A DNA stretch of 64,000 nucleotides from Allomuricauda sp. TMED12 (GTDB lineage Bacteria > Bacteroidota > Bacteroidia > Flavobacteriales > Flavobacteriaceae): positions 23,436 through 87,435 of the forward strand of contig NHBR02000105.1 in assembly GCA_002167435.2 (NCBI GenBank). Direction: 5' to 3'. This document shows, piece after piece, positions 31,579 through 38,522 of this stretch. Position 1 is the first letter of the stretch. The number at the start of each line of letters is the position of its first letter. The translations under genes were made by a program, and so were the position numbers. Under the pieces are notes generated by a model. It saw nothing but the letters and a program-made list of their open reading frames with translations. It was not told the origin of the DNA and did not search any database.

Positions 31579-31739
31579 GTCAAAAACCACACTAACAAAG
31601 CACCAGCAGCAACATAGGGGAACAGTTTCCATCCAATGTGAATAAATGCAACAATAACAGCCAGTGTCACACCAAATGTAACACCACCAACAATTAGAGG
31701 GACAAGTACGTCCCATGCCATTTGTAAATCACCACCCAT
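31575..31739 (-). CDS. Very small two-helix membrane protein
   Basis: 54 residues. Start ATG 31739 overlaps the upstream stop (TAATG) and has AAGGAGG 7 nt before it, one of the strongest ribosome sites in the window. Residues about 8-33 and 35-52 are hydrophobic helices (VLVPLIVGGVTFGVTLAVIVAF, LFPYVAAGALLVWFL). Possible roles include holin-like or membrane takeover peptide. No family recognised. Confidence 0.7.
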   Translation of the reverse strand: MGGDLQMAWDVLVPLIVGGVTFGVTLAVIVAFIHIGWKLFPYVAAGALLVWFLT

Positions 31740-32152
31740 TACGCGGCCTCCTTCATCCAGCGTTGCAGAGTGGGAATATCAATCCCTAGCGATTCCGCTA
31801 GCTTTTGCTCCTCTTCCTTTGCACGCTTTTCTTCTTCCTCAGCCCACTTACGCTCTCTTTCCATTGAGTCACAAGCATCTTTTAACATCTCTTGTAACTG
31901 CGCATCAGACATTGTTGAGAAATTAAAACTGCGAGCATAACTTTTACTGTATGCATCTGCAGTTGCATAGTACGCATCCTCTTCCAGCTCAATACGCTGA
32001 AACTCAGCAAGCGTACCAGAAGGAACACGCTCGTTCCAGTACGTGGTATCTTCTGGGGATACCATACTACCCATCCAGCAGCCTGGCTGCTTTGAGAATT
32101 CCTCAGCTTCTTTGCGCTGAGTATTGATGTAATCTATAAGTGCTTGTTCCAT
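31739..32152 (-). CDS. Hypothetical coiled-coil protein, first gene of an early operon
   Basis: 137 residues from ATG 32152, preceded by GAGGAGA; an in-frame ATG five codons upstream lacks spacing. The C-terminal 60 residues form a charged helix (SMERERKWAEEEEKRAKEEEQKLAE) ending in ESLGIDIPTLQRWMKEA, which looks like a helix-turn-helix-type end. It follows a strong early promoter (TTGACC, 17 nt, TAAATT) and opens the run of small genes to 29.3 kb. Confidence 0.7.
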   Translation of the reverse strand: MEQALIDYINTQRKEAEEFSKQPGCWMGSMVSPEDTTYWNERVPSGTLAEFQRIELEEDAYYATADAYSKSYARSFNFSTMSDAQLQEMLKDACDSMERERKWAEEEEKRAKEEEQKLAESLGIDIPTLQRWMKEAA

Positions 32153-32177
32153 AATGTCTCTCCTCATTTGATACCTT

Positions 32178-32206
32178 AATTTACAACATATTTACCTAAA
32201 GGTCAA
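32178..32206 (-). promoter_or_regulatory. Early promoter of the shared TTGACC family
   Basis: TTGACC, 17 nt, TAAATT on the minus strand, with upstream block AATTAACTG identical to three other sites (32557, 37223, 56957) and a following GAGGAGA ribosome site. Confidence 0.7.
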
Positions 32207-32219
32207 CAGTTAATTTACT

Positions 32220-32525
32220 TTATTTTGTAAAAGTTTGAGTAAATACCGGAAGACTCTCAAGGGGGGCAACTCCGCCAAGCTCGTGAACATTAAGCTCACT
32301 TACAATACCATAATCAACATCCTTAGTAACAAGAACGATAGACTCATCACATCCGATAAATCTCTCAACTGCGATACCGCTGTTCCAACTTTCGATCTGA
32401 CTCATTAAGGAAGAACAGAAATTATTGACCACTACCGTATCAGTAGTACCGATCTCAATTTCTAGTTCCTCTAACTTGTTAATCTTAGAAGACTTAATTA
32501 TATTTTTAAAGTTCTTGAAATCCAT
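32220..32525 (-). CDS. Hypothetical protein
   Basis: 101 residues. It begins MDFKNFKNIIKSSKINKLEELEIEIG and has a Ser/Val-rich middle with two Cys; no clear domain. It is the only gene under its own early promoter (32557-32585), with another early promoter directly after it, suggesting independent early expression. AAAGGAG precedes the ATG. Not recognised. Confidence 0.7.
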   Translation of the reverse strand: MDFKNFKNIIKSSKINKLEELEIEIGTTDTVVVNNFCSSLMSQIESWNSGIAVERFIGCDESIVLVTKDVDYGIVSELNVHELGGVAPLESLPVFTQTFTK

Positions 32526-32556
32526 TTTTCTCTCCTTTGTTTCATTCTATACCCTC

Positions 32557-32585
32557 CTTATCGCACATTTTTACCAAAAGGTCAA
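32557..32585 (-). promoter_or_regulatory. Early promoter of the shared TTGACC family
   Basis: TTGACC, 17 nt, GATAAG on the minus strand; upstream block AATTAACTG as in the other family members. The -10 is the weakest of the four. The 170-nt gap here also holds a plus-strand late promoter, so early and late transcription diverge from this point. Confidence 0.6.
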
Positions 32586-32618
32586 CAGTTAATTTAACTT
32601 TTTTTAAATTTATTTTAT

Positions 32619-32626
32619 TATAAATA
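32619..32626 (+). promoter_or_regulatory. T4-type late promoter for plus-strand island
   Basis: TATAAATA on the plus strand, 70 nt before ATG 32697. It opens the four-gene plus-strand island bounded by a hairpin at 33919. Confidence 0.68.
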
Positions 32627-32696
32627 CCAACGAGTCTGAGGTGGAAATATCATTACATAATTGTTATATCATAATCAACTAAAGAGGGAAAAGATT

Positions 32697-33182
32697 ATGA
32701 TTGATCCAATATCAGCTTTAGCAGTTGCGTCATCTGCATTTAATGCTGTGAAATCCGCTGTTGGGGCGGGTCAAGATATAGAGAATATGGCTGGTGCTTT
32801 AGGCAAGTGGATGGGCGCTGTTAGTGATATTAAAAAAGCAGAAGAGTATAATAAAAAACCACCATTATTTAAAAAATTATTTGCATCTGGTTCTGTCGAA
32901 GAAGAGGCAATGCAAATCTTCATGGCTAAAAAGAAAGCCGAAGATATGCGTGAGCAGTTACGTCAAATTATCATACACACTCGTGGCCTTAGTGCATGGG
33001 ATGAATTGGTGCGTACAGAGGTTAATATTAGAAAAAAACGGCAAGAAACGATCTATGCTCAAGAGGAACTTAGAAGAAAGTGGATTGAAGCTATTGCTAT
33101 TGGTCTTGCGGCGCTAGTTGTTTTAGGAGCAATTGTTGGTCTTGGATGGCTTGTTTATGCTAGTAGAAATGGTATCATTTGA
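32697..33182 (+). CDS. Conserved membrane-anchored protein of marine T4-like phages
   Basis: 161 residues from ATG 32697 (AGAGGGAAAAG upstream); an in-frame ATG 36 nt earlier is rejected. MIDPISALAVASSAFNAVKSAVGAGQDIENMAGALGKWMGAVSDI and PPLFKKLFASGSVEEEAMQIFMAKKKAEDMREQLRQII are recurring marine-phage motifs. A C-terminal transmembrane helix (about 133-155) ends the protein. A late promoter upstream and membrane anchor suggest a role in lysis or envelope, perhaps an inner-membrane spanin component. The role is not proven. Confidence 0.72.
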   Translation: MIDPISALAVASSAFNAVKSAVGAGQDIENMAGALGKWMGAVSDIKKAEEYNKKPPLFKKLFASGSVEEEAMQIFMAKKKAEDMREQLRQIIIHTRGLSAWDELVRTEVNIRKKRQETIYAQEELRRKWIEAIAIGLAALVVLGAIVGLGWLVYASRNGII

Positions 33183-33499
33183 TGAGATATGTATTTGTTG
33201 TATTGTTGTTAATGTTACCCACTCAAGCTCTATCGGTGGAGTGGACTCATCAACAAAAATTAAGATTGGGTATTATTGAAGATAAGCAAATGGTTACTTG
33301 TAGACTTGCTACAAAAAAAATAATCCGTAACCAAAAAATTTGTATCTTCTCGGGAGCCAACAATACAACCGATACAATCTTCATTGACCGATTTGAATAT
33401 TGTCCTAGACAAATAAAATGTGTTTATAAACCAGATCAAGAAAAGCCAAATATACTAGAAATGATGGAAAGTCTCGAGAAAAGTCTAAAGAAGAGATAA
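33182..33499 (+). CDS. Secreted small cysteine-containing protein
   Basis: 105 residues, starting at ATG 33182 in a TGATG overlap with the previous stop. Signal sequence MRYVFVVLLLMLPTQALS, then a domain with four Cys (CRLATKKII, ICIF, YCPRQIKCVY) that can form two disulfides. Its late-operon partner is a membrane-anchored protein, so the pair could be an inner-membrane/periplasmic unit such as a spanin-like pair. Not recognised by family. Confidence 0.7.
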   Translation: MRYVFVVLLLMLPTQALSVEWTHQQKLRLGIIEDKQMVTCRLATKKIIRNQKICIFSGANNTTDTIFIDRFEYCPRQIKCVYKPDQEKPNILEMMESLEKSLKKR

Positions 33500-33500
33500 C

Positions 33501-33725
33501 ATGCGTGTAATATACTATGAGAACAAAGCTATTGAATACGATGGTGCAAAAGGCAAAGTTTATGTAGACAATAAGTTGGTTTTTCATGGATTTGCTTACT
33601 ATGCCATACTAAATTTTATTAGCGCTTGTAACAACAATCCGAAAGTAAGAGAAAAGTTCAAGGATGTTTTGAATATGCGTGAAAAATGTAAGTTTGAAAA
33701 AAAAGAAGCTAAGAAAAATGACTGA
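33501..33725 (+). CDS. Small hypothetical protein
   Basis: 74 residues. It has an N-terminal beta hairpin (RVIYYENKAIEYDGAKGKVYVDNKLVFHG) and a Lys-rich helical C-terminus (REKFKDVLNMREKCKFEKKEAKKN). It is the third gene of the plus-strand island. Not recognised. Confidence 0.62.
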   Translation: MRVIYYENKAIEYDGAKGKVYVDNKLVFHGFAYYAILNFISACNNNPKVREKFKDVLNMREKCKFEKKEAKKND

Positions 33726-33954
33726 GACGTTTGTTGTTTTTGCTTTGGTGTTTCTTCTTGGAGACAAACCACAAAAACTTGATATGCATTTTTTATCTAT
33801 TAACACGTGCAATTATTATGCTTCGAGAATTGTTAAGCGATATGGAAACTATAAGGCTTATGCATATGTTCCCAAAGAGCATAAGGCTACAGCATACTGT
33901 AAGCCTATCAACACTTACCCTGGTGACCCAAAAGTCACCAGGTTATATCAATAA
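33718..33954 (+). CDS. Small exported or membrane protein (marine phage family)
   Basis: 78 residues from ATG 33718. N-terminal hydrophobic helix (FVVFALVFLLG) then CNYYASRIVKRYGNYKAYAYVPKEHKATAYCKP, resembling short proteins in SAR11-type phages with the pattern 'C-x-x-(Y/F)-A-x-x-(V/L) ... AYCxP'. An alternative in-frame start lies 39 nt upstream. The end of the gene contains a perfect 9-bp hairpin. Function unknown. Confidence 0.6.
   Translation: MTETFVVFALVFLLGDKPQKLDMHFLSINTCNYYASRIVKRYGNYKAYAYVPKEHKATAYCKPINTYPGDPKVTRLYQ
33919..33942 (+). terminator. Hairpin at end of plus-strand island
   Basis: CCTGGTGAC, loop CCAAAA, GTCACCAGG, inside the last codons of the final island gene, then an AT-rich stretch (TTATATCAATAATTTT). 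It probably ends the plus-strand late transcript before the converging minus-strand genes. Confidence 0.6.
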
Positions 33955-33966
33955 TTTTGGATATGT

Positions 33967-34377
33967 CTACAGAGAACTTTTTTTTCTGTAAGGAGTAAAC
34001 ATTCTTCCATTTACAAACATGCACGCTGTGCCATCAGCAAATACACCTATTATACTATAGGTTTTTGTTGTGGGATTAACAAGCATAAACATTTCTGCTT
34101 GAAAATATTGGCCATTTTGAGCTGACTGTGCTAGTGTTTGTCCTGAAGCAAATGGCAATTCCCCATACTGTTGTTGTACAACATTAAACATCTTCTTTGC
34201 ATCAGCTTCACAGGGAAGTGAAGAAAAGAAATTTCGATAGCTAGGAATGGGATTCTCAATTGGAGGAGTTGGTGATTCCAACTCGTCTGTCTCCTGTGAT
34301 TGTGCTCCTGCGGCAAACGCCATGCAGATAGCAAATACATATAATGATTTTTTAAACCAATTCAAAGTGAGGGGCAT
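33967..34377 (-). CDS. Secreted hypothetical protein
   Basis: 136 residues. Signal sequence around WFKKSLYVFAICMAFAAGAQSQ, then a Pro/Glu-rich linker and a compact domain (SLPCEADAKKMFNVVQQQYGELPFASGQTL, ADGTACMFVNGRMFTPY) with two Cys. Overlaps the end of the M15 peptidase gene by 26 nt. It may be a periplasmic lysis accessory, by neighbourhood. Not recognised. Confidence 0.7.
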   Translation of the reverse strand: MPLTLNWFKKSLYVFAICMAFAAGAQSQETDELESPTPPIENPIPSYRNFFSSLPCEADAKKMFNVVQQQYGELPFASGQTLAQSAQNGQYFQAEMFMLVNPTTKTYSIIGVFADGTACMFVNGRMFTPYRKKSSL

Positions 34378-34804
34378 CTATAAAAGGTCTCCGTCCTTGA
34401 GAGCGGCGAAGGTCAATGTAGTCATTCATGGCTTCTTCCATCGTACCATCCCATTCTCTAATGTCGTCGATGTGCCATGCCGCTCCCCAGCGGATTGGTA
34501 CACCAAGCTCAATAGCGGCTGCTTTCATAGCATCCGCAACTTCATCATAGATAGAAAGTTCCCAAGATCCCTTTCCAGCTAGATATGCCATCAAATCTAC
34601 AGCTCGTCCTTCGAGGTGTTTTGATTTCATAGTTTGGGAAGCTCCTTTAGCAACAAGAGCTTCTTGTTCTTCAATGGTTCGCATACCTTGAATTACTCCA
34701 AAGTCAACTGTTGTCAGTTCAATTGCTCGGCAGACAACATCAATCATATCTTGATCAACGCCGTCCATCTTACTCATCGATCTTGATGATAGTTTATATG
34801 CCAT
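34352..34804 (-). CDS. M15-family peptidoglycan peptidase
   Basis: 150 residues, comparable to small phage L,D/D,D-endopeptidases. The zinc motif SKHLEGRAVDL gives His63 and Asp70 and APHFELV gives His146. FGVIQGMRTIEEQEALVAKGASQ and IRWGAAWHIDDIREWDG are typical flanks. The enzyme cuts the peptide part of peptidoglycan and could act with the SleB-type hydrolase. There is no signal sequence, so it would need a holin; a holin-like gene is at 46845. It is followed by a secreted protein. Confidence 0.9.
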   Translation of the reverse strand: MAYKLSSRSMSKMDGVDQDMIDVVCRAIELTTVDFGVIQGMRTIEEQEALVAKGASQTMKSKHLEGRAVDLMAYLAGKGSWELSIYDEVADAMKAAAIELGVPIRWGAAWHIDDIREWDGTMEEAMNDYIDLRRSQGRRPFIDAPHFELV

Positions 34805-34806
34805 AA

Positions 34807-34998
34807 CTAGTCCTTTACGTTGTTTGATTTGGCTGTTCTAAAAACAGCATTAGAATACTGACGAGAATATTCTTCTGTCATTTTTGCAATGTTGTCCATT
34901 GCAGCTTTCTGAAAAGCCACTAACAAATCTGTTTGCTTTTCTCCAGGCACAAGAAGTTCCTTGAACTCATCAGGGGTCATTTCAATATTTACCTTCAT
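34807..34998 (-). CDS. Small hypothetical protein
   Basis: 63 residues from ATG 34998 (GGAG 5 nt before); a longer in-frame start overlapping the upstream gene is rejected. MKVNIEMTPDEFKELLVPGEKQTDLLVAFQKAAMDNIAKM has the look of a small helical chaperone-like protein. Two nt separate it from the M15 peptidase. Confidence 0.62.
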   Translation of the reverse strand: MKVNIEMTPDEFKELLVPGEKQTDLLVAFQKAAMDNIAKMTEEYSRQYSNAVFRTAKSNNVKD

Positions 34999-34999
34999 A

Positions 35000-35392
35000 T
35001 TAACTCCATCCTTCAAATTTAATTTCATTACAATAAGGCGTACGATCTTGTGGTCGCCCATCTCTGATCCACGCAGCTCGATCAAACTCTTGATAATCGT
35101 GACACATTTTATGAATGATCATATCAGCCGCTGTCTTCATACCAAGAGCTATATTATATAGCTCAATGATTGAGGCCTCATCAGCTACTTCATCAACTTT
35201 AGGAAGAAGATTTGATAGTGCAATCGATCTATAATTTAACTCAGAGTTAATCACTGTACTCCAATCAAAGTGATGTGAAATAGACTCATCGTTTTCGCCA
35301 ATAAAAAGATCTACTTGGACACCTCTTGGATTGACACCAACATATGTCTCAATCCCAATATTAACATTTGTGGTAGCTTGACTATGTTCCAT
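35000..35392 (-). CDS. Hypothetical protein
   Basis: 130 residues from ATG 35392 (GAGGA 6 nt upstream); an in-frame ATG 42 nt earlier lies inside the previous gene and is less likely. TNVNIGIETYVGVNPRGVQVDLFIGENDESISHHFDW is beta-rich, followed by a helical part (ALGMKTAADMIIHKMCHDYQEFDR). Short cysteine and histidine positions do not suggest a known site. Not recognised. Confidence 0.65.
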   Translation of the reverse strand: MEHSQATTNVNIGIETYVGVNPRGVQVDLFIGENDESISHHFDWSTVINSELNYRSIALSNLLPKVDEVADEASIIELYNIALGMKTAADMIIHKMCHDYQEFDRAAWIRDGRPQDRTPYCNEIKFEGWS

Positions 35393-35411
35393 TTTGTCCT
35401 CACTCAGGATA

Positions 35412-35651
35412 TCAATTAGGCGAAAATTCGTCAAGGTCTAGCATCTGCTCTTGATCAAAATACTTTTCTACCATTTCGAGTAGATCATGGTATTCGGCAA
35501 CAACTTTCATTTCTATTTCAATTGCTTCCAGAATATCCGAGTGCTCCCCAATACCTACAGGATTGGCGAGATACACTTCCACGTTAGCAACGTGTTTGTC
35601 AATATGGCCTTTGGCGTGGCTCTTAAACGCATTTAGTAGTTTTTCTCTCAT
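35412..35651 (-). CDS. Small conserved phage protein
   Basis: 79 residues. KLLNAFKSHAKGHIDKHVANVEVYLANPVGIGEHSDILEAIEIEMKVVAEYHDLLEMVEKYF is mostly helical; the central PVGIGEHSD turn is recurrent in marine T4-like phage proteins. It shares 4 nt with the upstream gene. Function unknown. Confidence 0.7.
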   Translation of the reverse strand: MREKLLNAFKSHAKGHIDKHVANVEVYLANPVGIGEHSDILEAIEIEMKVVAEYHDLLEMVEKYFDQEQMLDLDEFSPN

Positions 35652-36304
35652 TGTTTTTTGCTCCTTACAAAAAAACCAAGACGGGGGTCAGGTAACAAAC
35701 CATCACCATCTTCATAGTTGACGATAAACTCATACCCAGGTTTTGAAGTTTGTACATCTGAACTCCACACAGGTATCAACTCATCATAATCAGGATCAGG
35801 TGATCCTCTAAGATGTACTTCAATAATATAATCACCTATCCACTCAACATTTATATGTGAATATTGATATTTTAATGAACCTAATAATTTAGTTGGAAAG
35901 TCCTTCATATTATCCACCTTGACCCACTTATCAAATTTCCATAGAGGAGAAGTGGGATCGCGATGTGCTTCATACGTGGAGAGAGGAGAGCAGTTTTCGT
36001 ATGTAACAGAATACTGAGGACCTTCCAACTGTTGAACAAAAAAATGACCAGTGGGGACTGTTGTTTTGTCTCCTGCAGCTAGTTTCATTATCTTTGCTCC
36101 TAAACTCATACCCACCATATTGGTGATAGGTCTTATTATATAATTATTTGTTTCGGGAATGTTTACTCCCGCAGGACCACATTTCAATTGTTGTTTTTTT
36201 GCAACAATTAATTTATCATACACCCAAAGATCATCAGGGTGTGCGATTTGCCAAACATCTTCATCCTGTAATAATTTCGTAAATTTCTTTCCAGTTTCCA
36301 ACAA
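35648..36304 (-). CDS. Conserved hypothetical protein, start uncertain
   Basis: 218 residues if TTG 36304 is used; that start overlaps the HAD-like gene by 44 nt and has only a weak ribosome site, so the true start may be a little downstream. VWQIAHPDDLWVYDKLIVAKKQQLKCGPAGVNIPETNNYIIRP and NMVGMSLGAKIMKL are conserved-looking blocks in related marine phages. IEVHLRGSPDPDYDELIPVW is another. The layout recalls ATP-grasp-type proteins, but no catalytic set could be assigned. Confidence 0.65.
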   Translation of the reverse strand: MLETGKKFTKLLQDEDVWQIAHPDDLWVYDKLIVAKKQQLKCGPAGVNIPETNNYIIRPITNMVGMSLGAKIMKLAAGDKTTVPTGHFFVQQLEGPQYSVTYENCSPLSTYEAHRDPTSPLWKFDKWVKVDNMKDFPTKLLGSLKYQYSHINVEWIGDYIIEVHLRGSPDPDYDELIPVWSSDVQTSKPGYEFIVNYEDGDGLLPDPRLGFFVRSKKQ

Positions 36305-36851
36305 CCTTAGCGGGTCCTTTATAGTTTACATTGTGATGATGCCTCACTAAAAGACTATTTAGACCCATTCTATGACCACAGTCAGCGTTTTCAGCTTTAT
36401 CTTCAATCCAAAAACATTCACTGTTTTTATAGTTGGCAAGAGCTTCATCTTTATCTGCTCCTGTATCAAGATAAATAAACTTTTCAAAAGCAGTTTGACC
36501 AAATAGCCTTTTTAGATTTTGAGTTCTTAGTTCACAAGCATGATTATCAGTACTCAGTGATGTAATACAGTGAAACACATAACCATGTTTCTCGTGTAGC
36601 ATTCTTACATAATGGATAGCATCTCTCAGAGGAGGTAAGAACCCTATAGCTGCACTCTCGTTAAACATTTTTACCAGACGTTTTGCGTCCGGTTTAGTGA
36701 GACCATACTGCTCACCTGCATCATAGATGTCTTCTTTAGTCTGTGTATGACCATGTGAATCCATCCAAACTTGGAAAGCGTATTTCCAATCTAATAAGAC
36801 ACCATCGGCATCTGTTAAAATTACTTTTTGTGAATCTGTGTACATTTTCAT
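36261..36851 (-). CDS. HAD-superfamily phosphatase/nucleotidase
   Basis: 196 residues. The HAD motif I LTDADGVLLDW (nucleophile Asp14 and acid/base Asp16) is intact; motif II lies at CITSLSTDN and motif III/IV around CFWIEDKAENADCG. Substrates could be nucleotides (a 5'-nucleotidase-like role in salvage) or phosphosugars. AGGAGAGAGA precedes the ATG. It precedes the hypothetical gene with which it overlaps. Confidence 0.78.
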   Translation of the reverse strand: MKMYTDSQKVILTDADGVLLDWKYAFQVWMDSHGHTQTKEDIYDAGEQYGLTKPDAKRLVKMFNESAAIGFLPPLRDAIHYVRMLHEKHGYVFHCITSLSTDNHACELRTQNLKRLFGQTAFEKFIYLDTGADKDEALANYKNSECFWIEDKAENADCGHRMGLNSLLVRHHHNVNYKGPAKVVGNWKEIYEIITG

Positions 36852-36860
36852 TCTCTCTCC

Positions 36861-37193
36861 TTACATAATTCCTGTCCAGCGAATGCATTTCTGCATGCTA
36901 TCTTCTTCAAAGACGTTGCCTCGTGCAAAGTTTGTTGCAGGTGCGCTCCAAGAAGCAGCTTTAAGCAAATCGCCTTTTTTGAATTTCTTGGTATCTTTCT
37001 TAACAATAAAACCAGCAACAGTTTGTTGATTTCCATGCTTGTCGACAACAATCTTAAAGTAGTTGCGACCCTCTTCAAGACTGTATTCGTTTGTCTTGAG
37101 CAACTTGATGTTGGCACGATCTGTCCATTCAGCATAATCGTTATTGAAGATTTCCAAGATGCGCTCGATTCCTTGTTCAAATGTGTAAGTCAT
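36861..37193 (-). CDS. Hypothetical protein under an early promoter
   Basis: 110 residues. RNYFKIVVDKHGNQQTVAGFIVKKDTKKFKKGDLLKAASW is beta-rich and basic; ARGNVFEEDSMQKCIRWTGI follows. AAAAAGGAGAGAGAAAC gives a strong ribosome site, and an early promoter of the shared TTGACC family lies 30 nt upstream. It is probably abundant early and may bind nucleic acid. Family not recognised. Confidence 0.72.
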   Translation of the reverse strand: MTYTFEQGIERILEIFNNDYAEWTDRANIKLLKTNEYSLEEGRNYFKIVVDKHGNQQTVAGFIVKKDTKKFKKGDLLKAASWSAPATNFARGNVFEEDSMQKCIRWTGIM

Positions 37194-37222
37194 GTTTCTC
37201 TCTCCTTTTTAACTTATACCTT

Positions 37223-37251
37223 ATATTAGGACATTTCTGAGTAGAGGTCAA
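37223..37251 (-). promoter_or_regulatory. Early promoter of the shared TTGACC family
   Basis: TTGACC, 17 nt, TAATAT on the minus strand. The sequence from the AATTAACTG block to the -10 and on to AAGGTAT is almost identical to the promoter at 56957-56985. Confidence 0.72.
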
Positions 37252-37277
37252 CAGTTAATTTAACTTTTTTCATTTTT

Positions 37278-37502
37278 TTACAAAGTTATTTCAGGCTTGA
37301 TTACCTCTTCTAAGAACTCATCTGTAAATTTGTATTCAACTTCGACTATATGTTTACATTTTTTAAATGCGGGGCAGTTACACTCAAAGCCTCTATCCAA
37401 CATCTCAACTTTATAGAAGTTGCCCTTTGATCCCTTAATTGACCACTCTACACCTACAAATGGGTGACCCTTTGTATTGATTATTTCAGATAAATGCGCC
37501 AT
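37278..37502 (-). CDS. Small SWIM-type zinc finger protein
   Basis: 74 residues. CNCPAFKKCKHI fits the SWIM zinc motif CxCx(n)CxH. SWIM domains bind DNA or proteins and often occur in recombination or ubiquitin-like factors. The stand-alone finger here probably regulates or tethers. A consensus-like promoter inside the upstream glycosyltransferase gene (37593-37621) points to it. Role unknown. Confidence 0.75.
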   Translation of the reverse strand: MAHLSEIINTKGHPFVGVEWSIKGSKGNFYKVEMLDRGFECNCPAFKKCKHIVEVEYKFTDEFLEEVIKPEITL

Positions 37503-37523
37503 AATGATATCTCTCCGTCAGTT

Positions 37524-38522
37524 TTATTTACTACTCTTCAAATTGTCTCTGAATATTAGCCATGCTCTTTCCCAGGACCATTTTATACTCATATTATATA
37601 CTTTTTCTCGGTCAAGGTCAAGCGCTTTTTTGGTTGCTATTGATAAATTATTGTCCATTGCTCCTGTTATATTGTCATCAATTACATCTAACGGGCCTTG
37701 CACAGGATAAGCTGCAACAGGTGTGCCACAGGCCATTGCCTCTATCATAACTAATCCAAAAGTGTCCCAACAACTTGGGAACACAAATACATCTGCCTGT
37801 TGATAGTAGTGGGCAAGTTCAACACCCCTCTTTGCTCCAATAAAATGAACATCGGGGTAGCGTTTGATATATTGTTTAAGCATCGGTCCATCACCTACCT
37901 GTATCTTTTGACAGTTGGGATAGTCCATCTCATAGAACGCTTCAAGATTCTTTTCCTTGCTTACACGGCTTACGTTTAATAGTATGACTTTGTCACGTAC
38001 TTCGTGTTCAGCAGGTTTAAACAGTTCTCTATCTACGCCACGTGTCCAAGGTTTTACATTATCACCAAAACCGTGACTTTGCAGTTGTTTGACCATAGAA
38101 GGAGTGGTAGTCAACACACAATTAGAATTACTATGAAACCAACATATCAAAGGCCAAGTAACAAATTCTGGGACATTAAATATCTTTTTTATAGCTTCAG
38201 GAAATTTAGTGTGATAAGCAGTATTGTAGCTATACCCGTGTATTGTAAGATACCTTCTAGCAAACAAACCAAGAAGACCCTCTGTGGCGATGTGGATATG
38301 ATCCGGAGATATTTCCTCGATCGTTTTACCCAAGTCTTTGGGATAGGCAAGTTTGACTTCGTTATACTTAGGGCAATCAACATAGCGGTACCGCCCGGGG
38401 TTAATATAATCAATAGAATAACCATCCCGAGCCGCATACGGTTCAATGTTTTTGTAGGTCGTAACAACGCCATTGATTTGATCAACTAGATTGTCCGTGA
38501 TTATCAGTATCTTTTTCGTCAT
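37524..38522 (-). CDS. GT4 glycosyltransferase, Agt/SqdX-like (lipid glycosylation)
   Basis: 332 residues. The first half follows the pattern of alphaproteobacterial Agt/SqdX-type diacylglycerol glycosyltransferases: DNLVDQINGVVTTYKNIEPYA, GRYRYVDCPKYNEVKLAYP, PDHIHIATEGLLGLFARRY and TAYHTKFPE. The second half has the GT4 donor site: TRGVDRELFKP (160-170), QVGDGP, FPSCWDTFGLVMIEAMACG with Glu261, and GTPVAAYPVQGP. Agt adds a sugar to diacylglycerol freed by PlcP when phosphate is scarce. The PlcP-like gene is directly upstream, overlapping by 41 nt, which strongly supports a paired role. Other GT4 acceptors are possible. Confidence 0.8.
   Translation of the reverse strand: MTKKILIITDNLVDQINGVVTTYKNIEPYAARDGYSIDYINPGRYRYVDCPKYNEVKLAYPKDLGKTIEEISPDHIHIATEGLLGLFARRYLTIHGYSYNTAYHTKFPEAIKKIFNVPEFVTWPLICWFHSNSNCVLTTTPSMVKQLQSHGFGDNVKPWTRGVDRELFKPAEHEVRDKVILLNVSRVSKEKNLEAFYEMDYPNCQKIQVGDGPMLKQYIKRYPDVHFIGAKRGVELAHYYQQADVFVFPSCWDTFGLVMIEAMACGTPVAAYPVQGPLDVIDDNITGAMDNNLSIATKKALDLDREKVYNMSIKWSWERAWLIFRDNLKSSK
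37593..37621 (-). promoter_or_regulatory. sigma70-type promoter inside agt-like gene
   Basis: TTGACC, 17 nt, TATAAT on the minus strand, about 90 nt before the SWIM-protein ATG 37502. The match to the sigma70 consensus is close. Confidence 0.65.

Noticed and set aside
31579..31716. N-terminal extension of the gene at 31360-31578, rich in Cys and Trp
   Set aside because: It is the wrong frame over the 54-residue membrane protein, which has a strong ribosome site and a normal composition; the ATG at 31578 overlaps its stop as ATGA.
33731..33991. Plus-strand open frame of 86 codons
   Set aside because: Overlaps the better supported gene 33718-33954 in another frame, runs past the hairpin and has no ribosome site.
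33955..34000. T-rich stretch near 33979 as terminator for the plus island
   Set aside because: No stem directly before it; the 9-bp hairpin at 33919-33942 is the better candidate.
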